Shown: piece after piece, positions 32,435 through 41,551 of the stretch
Layout: every line of letters starts with the position of its first letter
Numbering within the stretch: position 1 is the first letter of the stretch
Assembly: GCA_947561585.1 (NCBI GenBank)
Contig: CANNZV010002354.1
Span: 38,019 to 102,018, forward strand
Direction: 5' to 3'
DNA length: 64,000 nucleotides
From: Caprella mutica
Lineage: Eukaryota; Arthropoda; Malacostraca; Amphipoda; Caprellidae
The notes under the pieces: model-generated
The model's database searches: none
The model's input: the letters and a program-made list of their open reading frames with translations, nothing else
Told to the model about the DNA's origin: nothing
Translations under genes and position numbers: made by a program

Positions 32435-33045
32435 AACTAATCAGGCGGGATTTATTGGTGTGATGAAACAGTGATTTTAGTGTTTACTTTGTCATTAATT
32501 TTTGTAAATGCTGTTGTCGTTCTGCCCGTATTGCTACCTGCCATTCTGCATTTGTTTTTGTAAATACTCTGCAAAACCTTTGAAAAAATCACTACCGTTT
32601 GTCGTGCCCAATACTGCTACTGATTGACGTAATCATCTGATTTTTTTGTATGCAGAAAATACGAATCTTGCACAAGCTTTTGCAAAGCGATGCAGATTCT
32701 TAATCACTTAACGCCAAATCTTCACACCCCTTGTTGCACCGTGTTTTGCAGTTGATTCACAGTAGCTCTGCAACAGCTTTAGTAAACCGGTCTGTCTTTC
32801 TGTGGTGTGTGATTTTCAGCCCCATTTTCCGGGGTAATTTCTTTTAAGTATTCGACCCCAAAATATGACCGTTCGTCGGGGTGGCGGTGGTATTTGGGTA
32901 GTGCAAGATAAAGGGTATGTCTCAGTGCCTGTGCAAGTCACTGATCCTGTTACGAAAAGCTTGGTACAACGGGGTGTACGTTTGGTACAGGACTTTTGCT
33001 AAAGCATTGGTTTTATTAAGGTTCCATTGTACAAGGTGAGTTTTT
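32435..33045. other. Long non-coding gap before the relaxase, candidate oriT region
   Basis: 611 bp between traF and the relaxase gene, the usual place of oriT. The left part is AT-rich with repeated TTTTGTAAAT-like words and short TTTGCA/TGCAAA repeats. The right part has an ACCCC/GGGGT inverted repeat (about 32853-32884) and GATCCTGT at 32943-32950, resembling the IncP-type nic core ATCCTG. The nick site is not proven. Confidence 0.45.
32865..33002 (+). CDS. Possible 45-residue protein in the oriT region
   Basis: ATG at 32865 to TAA at 33002, coding a short basic peptide starting MTVRRGGGGIWVVQDKGYVS. No clear ribosome site and no recognised family; it ends 43 bp before the relaxase. It overlaps the candidate nic region, so it may be a chance frame. 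Confidence 0.25.
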   Translation: MTVRRGGGGIWVVQDKGYVSVPVQVTDPVTKSLVQRGVRLVQDFC

Positions 33046-34815
33046 ATGCCGCAAACCCCGATTATCCCGGTCTCCGATGAATTACCGCTACAGGCCAAAC
33101 TGCAATCTGGCAAGCGTGGTGAACGTGCACCTTCATTCCGCTCTTTGCGTAGCCGTTCTAAAAAATCATCCCGCACCACCCGTAAAAGTGTGCCGCAACG
33201 CGGTACTTCTGCACCCGCCACCCGTGATCGTTTTGGTCTGAGTGGACGCCGGGTACTGGTGAAAATGCGCATCATTAATATGGATGCCTACGGTCAGAAA
33301 GCCGCAGCCTTACACCTGCGTTATCTGGATCGTGATGGCACCGGACGTGATGACGAACCTGAACAATTTTTTGATCGGGAACGCGAAGCATTTTCCAGAG
33401 AAGACAGTGAAGGTGAGTTGGCCAAAGAGCCGCACCAGTTTCGTTTGATTATCTCACCGGAAGATGCGCAGCAACTGGATCTGAAAACTTATACCCGTGA
33501 ACTGATGCAACAGATGGAAACCGATCTGGGGCGCAAGCTGAACTGGCAGGCGATTAATCATTATAACACTGCACACCCACACACCCATATTGTGATCCGG
33601 GGCCTGGATCAAAAAGGCGAGGCAGTGTTTATAGACCGGGAATATATTTCTAATGGGATTCGTAACCGTGCTCAGGCCATAGCAACCCGTGAATTGGGCT
33701 TACGCATGGAACATGAAATCACCGCTTCTCTGGAGCAGGCGATTCAGGCTCAACGTTTTACCGGACTGGATCGGCAGTTACTGGCACAACGGGATAAAAG
33801 TGGTGTGGTCGCACTGGAAACTGTCGGTAGTCATTCCACCCCGGAACAGCGCATCCACTACTCACAATTACTGGGCCGTTTGCAAACACTGGAAACGCTG
33901 CAGCTGGCCAATAAAATTGAAACAACAACTGACAGGAGTGGAGTCGGGGCATCAGGCAAATCCAACCAGCAACGCTGGCGACTGGATGCCCGGTTAAAAC
34001 AAAAACTCAATCAGCAACAACAGTTCAATGAAGGCATGCAGCGCTTACAACGTGTTGAACAAAAGCAAGGGCAGGCGGCGAGTGAATTATTACTGCATAA
34101 CAATAAGAACATGCTCCCTATCAATGGCCTGTTACTGGATCAGGGCTTGACGGATGAACTCTCTGAACAGGGTTACCGTATTGTGGGCGATCAGCAGGGC
34201 AAGCTACACCATATTGCTGTTAAAAGTCTGGCGGCTGATGAGTTGAAAGTCGGGCAGCTGGTCAGCGTTAAACAGCAGCAGGGCAGGGCGGTGTTTAAAG
34301 CACAACATCCACTGAAACTCTCGCAGCAGATCCGTTATGCCGGACGCACTTATCTGGATACGCATTATCACGCTTTAGTGGGAGAAGAACACAACGGTTT
34401 GACCGCTGAAAATGCAGTGACTTCCCCAACTACCCGCCAATTACGCCAGGCTGCTATCGCCCGTGGTCAATGGTTACAACAACAAGGATTGGAGCCAGGT
34501 ACACAGGCCAGTCGCCTGACATTGGATACGGTGGAACGACAAGCTTTAGCCAAAAAACTGGGACAACGTTCCGGCTTATCGTTCCAGAAATTACAACGCG
34601 GTGAATCATTCAGAGGGGAGGGATTGGGGGTGGTGTCCCTACCTTCCGGACGCCGGTATTCCGTCGTCGGTAATAGCAAAGAGTTCGCCATGGTGCCTTG
34701 GCAACAGGAACGAGAAAGGGAACAACAAAAGCAGCGCGGTCAGGCCATGGTGATTGGTATTAATCGTGATGGCCGGGCCTGGACAAAAACACTGGATAGA
34801 GGATTAGAACGATGA
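33046..34815 (+). CDS. Relaxase/mobilisation nuclease with DUF3363 domain (VirD2/TraI type)
   Basis: A 589-residue relaxase. The catalytic domain (residues about 65-230) carries the three-histidine metal motif HPHTHIVIRG (His177, His179 and His181, plus His172 in NHYNTAH). The DUF3363 region fills the rest, with coiled coil around residues 310-345. The N-terminal 60 residues are basic. It would nick oriT and pilot the strand into the recipient. ATG at 33046 with GGTGAG upstream. Its end overlaps traG by 4 bp. Confidence 0.92.
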   Translation: MPQTPIIPVSDELPLQAKLQSGKRGERAPSFRSLRSRSKKSSRTTRKSVPQRGTSAPATRDRFGLSGRRVLVKMRIINMDAYGQKAAALHLRYLDRDGTGRDDEPEQFFDREREAFSREDSEGELAKEPHQFRLIISPEDAQQLDLKTYTRELMQQMETDLGRKLNWQAINHYNTAHPHTHIVIRGLDQKGEAVFIDREYISNGIRNRAQAIATRELGLRMEHEITASLEQAIQAQRFTGLDRQLLAQRDKSGVVALETVGSHSTPEQRIHYSQLLGRLQTLETLQLANKIETTTDRSGVGASGKSNQQRWRLDARLKQKLNQQQQFNEGMQRLQRVEQKQGQAASELLLHNNKNMLPINGLLLDQGLTDELSEQGYRIVGDQQGKLHHIAVKSLAADELKVGQLVSVKQQQGRAVFKAQHPLKLSQQIRYAGRTYLDTHYHALVGEEHNGLTAENAVTSPTTRQLRQAAIARGQWLQQQGLEPGTQASRLTLDTVERQALAKKLGQRSGLSFQKLQRGESFRGEGLGVVSLPSGRRYSVVGNSKEFAMVPWQQEREREQQKQRGQAMVIGINRDGRAWTKTLDRGLER

Positions 34816-37052
34816 GTCAGATGCGCGGAACCACCATACTCTGGAGCCAGTTTATCGTCGCGGTGATTGGTGCGGTGATTGCACTGCAAGCAGCCACCCA
34901 ATACGTGGCACACAAATTGGGTCATCAGCCACAATTAGGTGAAGCGGCTTACAGTATTTTCGGTTACCCGATGTACTGGCCCTGGCAGTATTGGTCGTGG
35001 CTTTATCACTTCGATTATTACGCCAAGACGATTTTCTTTCAGGGATCACTGGTGATCTATGGCGGCATGTTCTGTGTGTTCATGGCCCTGGTATTTATGT
35101 CAGTGAATCGCGCCAGACGCAATCGCAGTCCGGATACTTATGGTTCGGCACGCTGGGGCAACCGTAAAGACCTGCAACACGCTGGCTTACTTAATGATAA
35201 AGGCATTGTGTTGGCACAGACTCAAGACAGCAAACGCCAGCTATTACGCCATGAGGGTGCAGAACATTGCTTTGTCTTTGCGCCGACGAGAAGCGGCAAG
35301 GGGGTCGGGATTGTTATCCCTACATTATTGAGCTGGCCCGGCTCAGTGATTGTTTATGATATGAAGCGCGAAAACTGGGATGTCACTGCCGGTTGGCGCC
35401 GACAGTTCTCGCATGTATTGCGCTTTGAACCCACGGCTGAATTCTCCGTGCGTTTTAATCCCTTACTGGAAGTGCGCATGGGTGAAAACGAAGTGCGTGA
35501 TGTACAGAACATTGCCGATATTCTGGTAGATCCTGATGGCAGTAAAGAGCGTATGGATCACTGGGAAAAGACCGGACACTCTTTACTGGTCGGGGTGATT
35601 CTGCATGTCTTATATGCCGAAGATGATAAGTCCTTACGCGGTGTGGCCAACTTCCTCAGCCACCCCAAGCGCACCATCCATCAAACGCTGGATCACATGT
35701 TGAATTACCCGCATCCACGGGCAGAAGCCAATCAGGTGATTACCTCGGTGGCACGCGAGTTACTCAATAAAAGTGAGAATGAATTATCCGGTGTACTCTC
35801 AACAGCCATGAGCTTTTTAGGCTTGTATCGGGATCCGGTGATTGCACGTAATACCCAGGTCAGTGATTTTAGTATTGCCGATCTGGTGCAGGCGGATAAT
35901 CCGGTGAGTTTATACATTGTCATTCCACCCAGTGATGCAGACCGTACCCGGCCATTGGTGCGACTGATACTGAACCAGATTGGGCGACGTTTAACGGAAA
36001 GTCTGGGCGCGAATACCACTACTGCCAAAAAACCTGATGCGAGAACAACAGCAAAAAACAAAGCTAACGCCAATACCAAGGCAGCCAAACGTCACCAGTT
36101 GCTTATGCTGTTGGATGAGTTCCCGACGCTGGGACGGCTAACCTTTTTTGAAACCGAATTAGCCTACATGGCGGGTTATGGCATCCGCGCCTTAATGATT
36201 GCCCAGTCACTGAATCAGATTGAAAAAGCCTATGGTGCAAACAATGCCATTCTCGATAACAGTCATGTCCGCGTAACCTATGGCACGTTAGACGATCGCA
36301 CAGCTAAACGTATCTCTGAAATGCTGGGTACGGCCACCGAAAACCGCCGCCAAACTAATTATGCCGGGCATCGTTTAGCACCGTGGTTGGGGCATGTCAT
36401 GGTCAGTGAACAGGATTCACCCCGGCCTTTATTAACACCTGGCGAAGTGTTGCAATTTCCGCAGGATGAAGCCTTGGTGATGGTCGGCGGTTATCCACCC
36501 TACCGGGGTTTAAAGGTTCGCTACTTCGCTGACAAACGTTTTCAGGGGCGGGTGGAGTTACCACGCCCGGATGACAAGAAAGCACAGCAGGCTGAGTTCA
36601 GCACATTAGGTCGACAAAGTCCCTGGCAACAACAGGGGAGGGTCGTGCAGTCACCATCCATTACAGAAGCGCAAAACCACAATGTCGCTCAGCACATCCC
36701 TGGCAGTCAAACCAATAAACCAGCTAACAGTGGTGGCATTCGTCTCGAAGGGGTATTGCAGCAACATCCTGCTCAGGGTATCGACCTGGAGCGTGACTTC
36801 GCCGAAAGAGAGGCACAGGCCAGAGAAGCTATCCGCCGAATCAAAGCCCGCCAACAACAGGAACCGGATATGGAAAACCGCCAGCTGCTACGTGATGAAC
36901 AGGAGCACTATGAAAGGGAACAGCAAGAGCAGAATCAGGAGCGCGAACAACGTGATCAGGAGCAACAACGCCGTCAGCGTCAACAACAAATGGGCCGTCA
37001 ACGCACAATGGAACAATCCCGCCATCCCGGTGGCGGAGGTTTGCCGTTATGA
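34812..37052 (+). CDS. traG: Type IV coupling protein TraG (VirD4-like)
   Basis: A 746-residue coupling ATPase. Two N-terminal transmembrane segments (about residues 10-28 and 75-98), Walker A APTRSGKGV (residues 157-165), Walker B LLMLLDEFPTLGRL, and the conserved YGIRALMIAQSLNQIEKAYG. The last ~130 residues are Gln/Glu/Arg-rich. It hands the relaxosome to the secretion channel. It overlaps the relaxase and the CopG-like gene by 4 bp each, in the conserved order relaxase-traG-copG-trbB. Confidence 0.95.
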   Translation: MSQMRGTTILWSQFIVAVIGAVIALQAATQYVAHKLGHQPQLGEAAYSIFGYPMYWPWQYWSWLYHFDYYAKTIFFQGSLVIYGGMFCVFMALVFMSVNRARRNRSPDTYGSARWGNRKDLQHAGLLNDKGIVLAQTQDSKRQLLRHEGAEHCFVFAPTRSGKGVGIVIPTLLSWPGSVIVYDMKRENWDVTAGWRRQFSHVLRFEPTAEFSVRFNPLLEVRMGENEVRDVQNIADILVDPDGSKERMDHWEKTGHSLLVGVILHVLYAEDDKSLRGVANFLSHPKRTIHQTLDHMLNYPHPRAEANQVITSVARELLNKSENELSGVLSTAMSFLGLYRDPVIARNTQVSDFSIADLVQADNPVSLYIVIPPSDADRTRPLVRLILNQIGRRLTESLGANTTTAKKPDARTTAKNKANANTKAAKRHQLLMLLDEFPTLGRLTFFETELAYMAGYGIRALMIAQSLNQIEKAYGANNAILDNSHVRVTYGTLDDRTAKRISEMLGTATENRRQTNYAGHRLAPWLGHVMVSEQDSPRPLLTPGEVLQFPQDEALVMVGGYPPYRGLKVRYFADKRFQGRVELPRPDDKKAQQAEFSTLGRQSPWQQQGRVVQSPSITEAQNHNVAQHIPGSQTNKPANSGGIRLEGVLQQHPAQGIDLERDFAEREAQAREAIRRIKARQQQEPDMENRQLLRDEQEHYEREQQEQNQEREQRDQEQQRRQRQQQMGRQRTMEQSRHPGGGGLPL

Positions 37053-37522
37053 GTAAAGTCAAAGCCTATGATCAGTTACATGTGCATATTCAACGCAAAA
37101 CTAAAAAGCGTTTAGCTGATTATGCGAAAGCTAAAGGCCAGTCGCAGGGCAGTATTACCGATGCTGCTTTACGGGAATACCTGGATGAAGATCAACAGAC
37201 CACATTGGTATTACGGGAGCTGGCTAACCTGAAACGCAGTATGGGAAAGCTACAGCGTAATCAGGATGTAATGGATTCTGCACTGGCCGGGTTTGTGCAA
37301 CTCTGGCTGGCTTACCACCCGCCTCTGCCAGCAGAGCAGAAAGATAGCGCGCAACGGGCGGCTGCCCAGCGTTTTGAGCAGTTTGTAGGATTTTTGGAGA
37401 ATCAACTGAAACAACAGCATGGCTTCAGCACCCGACTGACAGCAACAGAGGATGGCATGCGACAGGAGGCGGTTCAGGCTTTGCTGAACCAGGAGCAGCA
37501 ACAAGGTAGGGGAGAGGGTTAA
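37049..37522 (+). CDS. CopG-like ribbon-helix-helix protein between traG and trbB
   Basis: A 157-residue protein. The N-terminal ~45 residues form a ribbon-helix-helix (HVHIQRKTKKRLADYAKAKG, then ITDAALREYLDE). The C-terminal part is helical (KRSMGKLQRNQDVMDSALAG). A CopG-type gene is regularly found at this place in P-type loci, probably as a regulator or relaxosome accessory. It ends 2 bp before trbB. Confidence 0.82.
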   Translation: MSKVKAYDQLHVHIQRKTKKRLADYAKAKGQSQGSITDAALREYLDEDQQTTLVLRELANLKRSMGKLQRNQDVMDSALAGFVQLWLAYHPPLPAEQKDSAQRAAAQRFEQFVGFLENQLKQQHGFSTRLTATEDGMRQEAVQALLNQEQQQGRGEG

Positions 37523-37524
37523 CA

Positions 37525-38457
37525 ATGCAGGCATCGACTGACCAACAGACCATCACCCAACAACGTCAGCATGCCATGCTGAAGGTGGCCTTACAGCCAT
37601 TGATTCCGTATCTGGAACATCCTGAGGTGACTGAGATTATGCTGAACCCGGATGGCAAGGTGTGGATCCACAGAGTAGGGCAGGGCATGCAATGTACCCG
37701 TACCAGCCTCAATGCAACAACTACTGAGCGCATTATCAGATTAATAGCGACCAGTGCCGGGATGGAAATCACACCACAACAGCCGTGGCTGGCAGCAAAA
37801 CTCCCGTTTTGGGGTGCGCGGGTACAGGCATCAATACCACCTTATAGTGTTGATGGGCCAACGTTCAATCTCAGGTTGCCAGCACGAAAGGTTTATACGC
37901 TTGAGGATTATGTGGGGCAGGGTAGCTTAAGCCCGGAGCAGGCCACACAGCTCAGGCAAGCCATACAGGACAAGCAGAACATTATTGTTGCCGGTGGCAC
38001 GGGTTCTGGAAAAACCACATTGGTGAATGCGTTACTCAATGAAATCACGGATTCGAATGAACGGGTGATTCTGATTGAGGATAATCTGGAGCTGCAATGC
38101 CATCAAGCCAATCTGGTTAGGAAGCTGATTCAGCCGCCTGAATTGACGCTGAGTAAGGCTATATTTGATTCATTGCGGGAGTATCCGAGCCGGATTATTG
38201 TAGGGGAGGTGCGGGATAGCAGTGCTTATGATCTGATTTCGGTGTGGAATACAGGGCATCCGGGGAATATCTGTACCGTGCATGCCAGTAGTGCTGAAGA
38301 TGCTTTGTACCGGATAAATCGGTTGGCACAACAGGCGCAACCGGGGTTTGATTTTAGGGAGGAGATTGAGCGGATGGTGGGATGTGTTCTATACATTGAG
38401 CGAGTCATCGCACCATCTTCGTTGGGGCAACCTACGCTAAATATTCATAGTATCTAA
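37525..38457 (+). CDS. trbB: Conjugal transfer ATPase TrbB (VirB11-like)
   Basis: A 310-residue traffic ATPase with Walker A GGTGSGKTT, an Asp box (VILIEDNLELQC) and the Walker B-like IIVGEVRDSSAYDLI with a His box (GNICTVHASSAEDALYRI). It is a hexameric cytoplasmic motor of the channel. In related loci it is followed directly by trbC; here the trbC-I block is 16 kb away on the opposite strand, so the operon has been split. Confidence 0.95.
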   Translation: MQASTDQQTITQQRQHAMLKVALQPLIPYLEHPEVTEIMLNPDGKVWIHRVGQGMQCTRTSLNATTTERIIRLIATSAGMEITPQQPWLAAKLPFWGARVQASIPPYSVDGPTFNLRLPARKVYTLEDYVGQGSLSPEQATQLRQAIQDKQNIIVAGGTGSGKTTLVNALLNEITDSNERVILIEDNLELQCHQANLVRKLIQPPELTLSKAIFDSLREYPSRIIVGEVRDSSAYDLISVWNTGHPGNICTVHASSAEDALYRINRLAQQAQPGFDFREEIERMVGCVLYIERVIAPSSLGQPTLNIHSI

Positions 38458-38577
38458 GCGGTTGGAAACCAGTTTTACGGTATGCAGTGACGAATAGACT
38501 CCGATTGTTTATCCGTTGTCTGGTGCAAAATACCTCGAGGGCTGATTCTATTATTTCATATAAAGGTAAATTGATTG

Positions 38578-38796
38578 ATGACTAGCAAGACAACACTGAC
38601 TAAAAAACAGCAGGTGCAACAGCAAAAGCGGGAAGAAGGTCTTCACCTGATCTTGGGTGACCTTATTATCGAAGCAGCAAAAGGTGATAAGGAAATCAGA
38701 GCTTGGTTATTGCAGAAAGTCTCAGAAAAGATTACTCGTGTGGCAGATAAAAGACGATTGGAACCGCTCCTGATTGATTTGCGTTCAAGGGAATAG
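38578..38796 (+). CDS. Small basic protein of unknown function
   Basis: A 72-residue protein (MTSKTTLTKKQQVQQQKREE start) that is highly charged and helical. AAAGGTAAATTG upstream gives a plausible ribosome site for the ATG at 38578. It follows trbB by 120 bp in the same direction. No family recognised. Confidence 0.5.
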   Translation: MTSKTTLTKKQQVQQQKREEGLHLILGDLIIEAAKGDKEIRAWLLQKVSEKITRVADKRRLEPLLIDLRSRE

Positions 38797-38962
38797 AGTT
38801 GCTCGCAACGTCTTTGGAGCGGTCACGTGTCAACGGGGCGGGTGCTTTATCAAAAAAACTAACCATTTTGATGGAAATGGCTGCAAATGTTTCTGCACTT
38901 AGGTTTCAGGGGCCTCTCAATAGATTGAAAACCCACCGGTAGCTGATCTGTGTCTTTGGGGA

Positions 38963-39130
38963 CAACACCCTAAAAGGGACTCTGCAGAAAGTGAAGCAAA
39001 CAGAGTCCATAGAGGGTGTTGCTGGGGTGCTGCCTAAAACAGCCAGCCCGGCAAGATTATCATAATTGATTGATTTATGATCAAGTATGCGAATTGTTTC
39101 AGTAGCTGTTTGTATACATCGGGCCGGGCT
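38963..39130 (+). ncRNA. Candidate structured RNA (strand inferred)
   Basis: Nested perfect stems: CAACACCCT (38963-38971) with AGGGTGTTG (39013-39021), enclosing GGACTCTG (38977-38984) with CAGAGTCC (39001-39008). A second domain has AGCCCGGC (39045-39052) with GCCGGGCT (39123-39130), enclosing ATCATAA/TTATGAT (39059-39065, 39075-39081). Two terminator hairpins oriented on the plus strand follow at 39291 and 39331. No convincing ORF covers it. It matches no RNA family I can name. Confidence 0.5.
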
Positions 39131-39290
39131 TAATTGGACCGTCCTGATAAGGCGTTTTAGGGTAGATCTCATAACCTGCTGATCCATTCAAGCTTACTTC
39201 AGTTTAGATGCTGTAGGCTGATGACTCAGGAACAAGGTGCTGTAGGCTGAGATACAGCATACTTGTACAACAATAATAATAACCCCGGGC

Positions 39291-39317
39291 TCTGCTTTTT
39301 ACTGATTAGCAGGTTTT
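39291..39317 (+). terminator. Terminator 1 after the structured region
   Basis: CTGCT/AGCAG stem followed by GTTTTTT, oriented rightwards. Together with the next hairpin it closes any transcript from the trbB operon or the structured region. Confidence 0.6.
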
Positions 39318-39330
39318 TTATGAGTTAAAC

Positions 39331-39356
39331 ACCGCACAGCCAGCGGTGATTTTTTT
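39331..39356 (+). terminator. Terminator 2 after the structured region
   Basis: ACCGC-ACAGCCA-GCGGT stem followed by GA and seven T: a classical rho-independent terminator. Confidence 0.7.
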
Positions 39357-39367
39357 CTACGAACCCA

Positions 39368-39395
39368 TTACAAATCAATCGCTTTTCTCTATAAT
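39368..39395 (+). promoter_or_regulatory. Strong sigma70-type promoter of the IS-split gene
   Basis: TTACAA (39368-39373), a 16-bp spacer and consensus TATAAT (39390-39395). It starts a ~150-base leader ahead of the ATG at 39550. Confidence 0.65.
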
Positions 39396-39412
39396 CCCCC
39401 TCGCTCGCAACG

Positions 39413-39525
39413 GGTATCAGTCCACCTGCTATTTCATCTGAGGGAAGTAGTTTTGCGGGTATTTTGCCGCCCGGATTCTACAGCCCGTGGATCCGGGGGG
39501 ACTTTATCCCAGACATTCAGATACC
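39413..39525 (+). promoter_or_regulatory. Structured 5' leader of the IS-split gene
   Basis: The leader can close on itself: GGTATC (39413-39418) with GATACC (39520-39525) and AGTCC (39419-39423) with GGACT (39499-39503), enclosing a GCGG/CCGC hairpin and a CCCGGAT/ATCCGGG hairpin (39470-39476, 39491-39497). A multibranched leader this long suggests RNA-level control, but no known riboswitch was recognised. Confidence 0.45.
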
Positions 39526-39549
39526 TGACAGAGACTAGAGAGCATTCTG

Positions 39550-39571
39550 ATGGTGATATTGGAGCAACTAG
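39550..39571 (+). pseudogene. 5' fragment of a small gene split by the IS1182-type element
   Basis: The ATG at 39550 and 22 bases of a gene that resumes at 41331 after the insertion and the duplicated CTAG. Without the element the two parts give one open frame of 80 codons (79 residues plus stop). AGAGAG lies upstream as a weak ribosome site. Function unknown. Confidence 0.6.
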
Positions 39572-41326
39572 GAGGCTGTCCGAGAATAGGGGTTACCCGT
39601 ATTTCGGCATGAGGGTGGGCAACAAATTAGCAATGCGTACCCGAAATCAACGCCTCATCGGCTAATAGATGGCTATTTGATGCGTGGTGAGTGTAGATGA
39701 AGTGCAAAAGCGTTAGAATTTAGCTTGGTTTTCGTGCTTAACGGATTGAAGTAACCCATTTACCGTTGTCCGGACGGACTAATCCTGTCAAAGCAGCATT
39801 CACCATTTTTTTCAGATTATGGGCAACACAAACCAAGGAAAACTCATTGGCTACTCGCTGTTTACCCCGGAGACTAAAGCCTCTGAATCCACTGTTTTTC
39901 AGTTGACCAAATACAGGTTCGACGATGACTTTTCGCCGTTTATAGGTTGCTTTTGCCGGGGGTGTCGCCATTTTCTCCCGCATTCTGCGGCGAGCGGCTT
40001 CATAACCATCTGTCGTCAGGCTGCGGGCTTCACCTTTTGATGAACGGCAACACCGCGCGTAATAAGTACATGATTGGCACGTGGTGGTATCGCCCTTATA
40101 CCACCGGATACCCCGGCCTTTGTGTTTCTTGCGGGCTATGAACTGCTGCCCAGGGCAGTGAAAACCATCCTGTTGAACATCATAGCGAAAATCTTCCCTG
40201 ATCAGATAACGTTCAGAAGCCTCTAGCGGAGTGGGGTTGACCGGGTCGCCCGAGCCAGAGGCGACATAAGCATCAATCGACTCCTTCTCCAGCGCCTCTA
40301 AATTCTCTCCGGAAAAATAGCCGTTATCGATGCTTAGTTTCGTTGGCTTTTGACCGCTAGCCGTCATAATTTCCTTTAAAGCAGGCTTCACTTCCAATGC
40401 GTCATTGGCCTGCTGGCTTGCATGCTGTCCAACAATGATCTGATAATCACTGTCGACACTGATCTGGCCGTTGTAACGGTAATCGAAATCCTTGCCCTTC
40501 TTACCCATGATACGCGCTTCATGATCAGCAAAACTGATCTGCTTTTTATCATCTATCGTTTTCTCCGGAGAGAGGGAAGCCTCCCGTGCTTCCAACGCAG
40601 CCTTAGCGCTCTGTATGGTTTGTAAGCGTTGCTGTTTGAAAACCAGTGTATCGGGCAATTCATAGCCGGTTTCATTCCGATAACGCGCCTCTTCTTCGGC
40701 ATCACACCGTTGGGCTTGTGCAATCAGTGCCTCGACCTCTCGGGTCAGAGCGGCTTCTTTTTCCTTAAGGTGACGGTAACTCATCGCTTTATGTTTTGAA
40801 CTGTTGGCTTTGAAATAAGAACCATCCAGACTGACATGACCCAGTGAGGCCAGCTTTAGCTCAAGGGCTAATTTCACGGTTTGTTTGAAACAGGCCTGAA
40901 AGAACTCACCCTGATTTTTACGAAAGTCACTCAGCACCCGAAAGTTAGGGCACTGTCTCCCTGCAATATACATAAAACCCAGATCTTCCCGGCAACGCTT
41001 CTCCAGCTGCCTGCTACTGAAAACACCATGACTATACCCATAAATCAAGATGCCAATGAGCGTGCGGGGATGCCAGGCATGCTGACCTAAATGACTGTAG
41101 GATGCTTCTAACTCACGCGTGTCCAGTTGCTGAAATAAGTCATAAAACAGAAAACAGTCATGTTCAGGTGGGAGAAGATCGAAAATATTGCCTGGAAACA
41201 GCTCACGCTGATGAACGGATTCCAAGTCATTTTTGAAGGGAATTTTCATCGACAATACAGGCCTGGATGGCTGGAAAAGTCAATTTTAACCTGAGATCAA
41301 TGAATTGCCTATTCTCGGACAGCCTC
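39572..41326. mobile_element. IS1182-family insertion sequence
   Basis: A 1,755-bp element with perfect terminal inverted repeats (GAGGCTGTCCGAGAATAGG at the left and its complement at the right), flanked by a 4-bp CTAG direct repeat (39568-39571 and 41327-41330). It encodes one transposase on the minus strand. The perfect ends and intact transposase suggest recent, possibly active insertion. It splits a small gene. Confidence 0.93.
39738..41255 (-). CDS. IS1182-family transposase
   Basis: A 505-residue DDE transposase. The N-terminal domain has LIGILIYGYSHGVFSSRQLE, the catalytic core starts with HVSLDGSYFKANSSKHK, followed by LSIDNGYFSGENLEAL, and the last acidic residue lies in RRKVIVEPVFGQLKNSGFRG. 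A Cys-rich CPGQQF to CQSC insertion is typical of the family. The length is usual and no breaks are seen. Confidence 0.95.
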   Translation of the reverse strand: MSMKIPFKNDLESVHQRELFPGNIFDLLPPEHDCFLFYDLFQQLDTRELEASYSHLGQHAWHPRTLIGILIYGYSHGVFSSRQLEKRCREDLGFMYIAGRQCPNFRVLSDFRKNQGEFFQACFKQTVKLALELKLASLGHVSLDGSYFKANSSKHKAMSYRHLKEKEAALTREVEALIAQAQRCDAEEEARYRNETGYELPDTLVFKQQRLQTIQSAKAALEAREASLSPEKTIDDKKQISFADHEARIMGKKGKDFDYRYNGQISVDSDYQIIVGQHASQQANDALEVKPALKEIMTASGQKPTKLSIDNGYFSGENLEALEKESIDAYVASGSGDPVNPTPLEASERYLIREDFRYDVQQDGFHCPGQQFIARKKHKGRGIRWYKGDTTTCQSCTYYARCCRSSKGEARSLTTDGYEAARRRMREKMATPPAKATYKRRKVIVEPVFGQLKNSGFRGFSLRGKQRVANEFSLVCVAHNLKKMVNAALTGLVRPDNGKWVTSIR

Positions 41327-41330
41327 CTAG

Positions 41331-41548
41331 CAGCCAATGAATTGAAAGCGATGGCTGAGGATATCATGCGGGTATTGAATGATTATAGTTCAATAGCTGA
41401 TGAGGATTTACGATTAAAACGAGTGGAATTTTCAAGTAACCGAAAAACCGGCATTGAGGTATTTGCCAGTGACCTGGCAGGGAACGGAGTGCGGATGGTT
41501 AAAGTGACATTAAACCAGGTTCGGCACGCTGGTGTAAATGTCAGTTAA
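41331..41548 (+). pseudogene. 3' part of the small gene split by the IS1182-type element
   Basis: The remaining 72 codons (including stop) of the gene begun at 39550, with VFASDLAGNGVRMVKVTLNQ near the end. The fragment is open from 41267 only because the IS end is also in frame. No family recognised. A 10-bp-stem hairpin follows its stop. Confidence 0.6.
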
Positions 41549-41551
41549 TCA

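Noticed and set aside
38906..39187. 93-codon minus-strand frame
   Set aside because: It runs through the nested stems of the structured region, has no recognised domain and faces the transfer operon; more likely a by-product of the RNA-like sequence.
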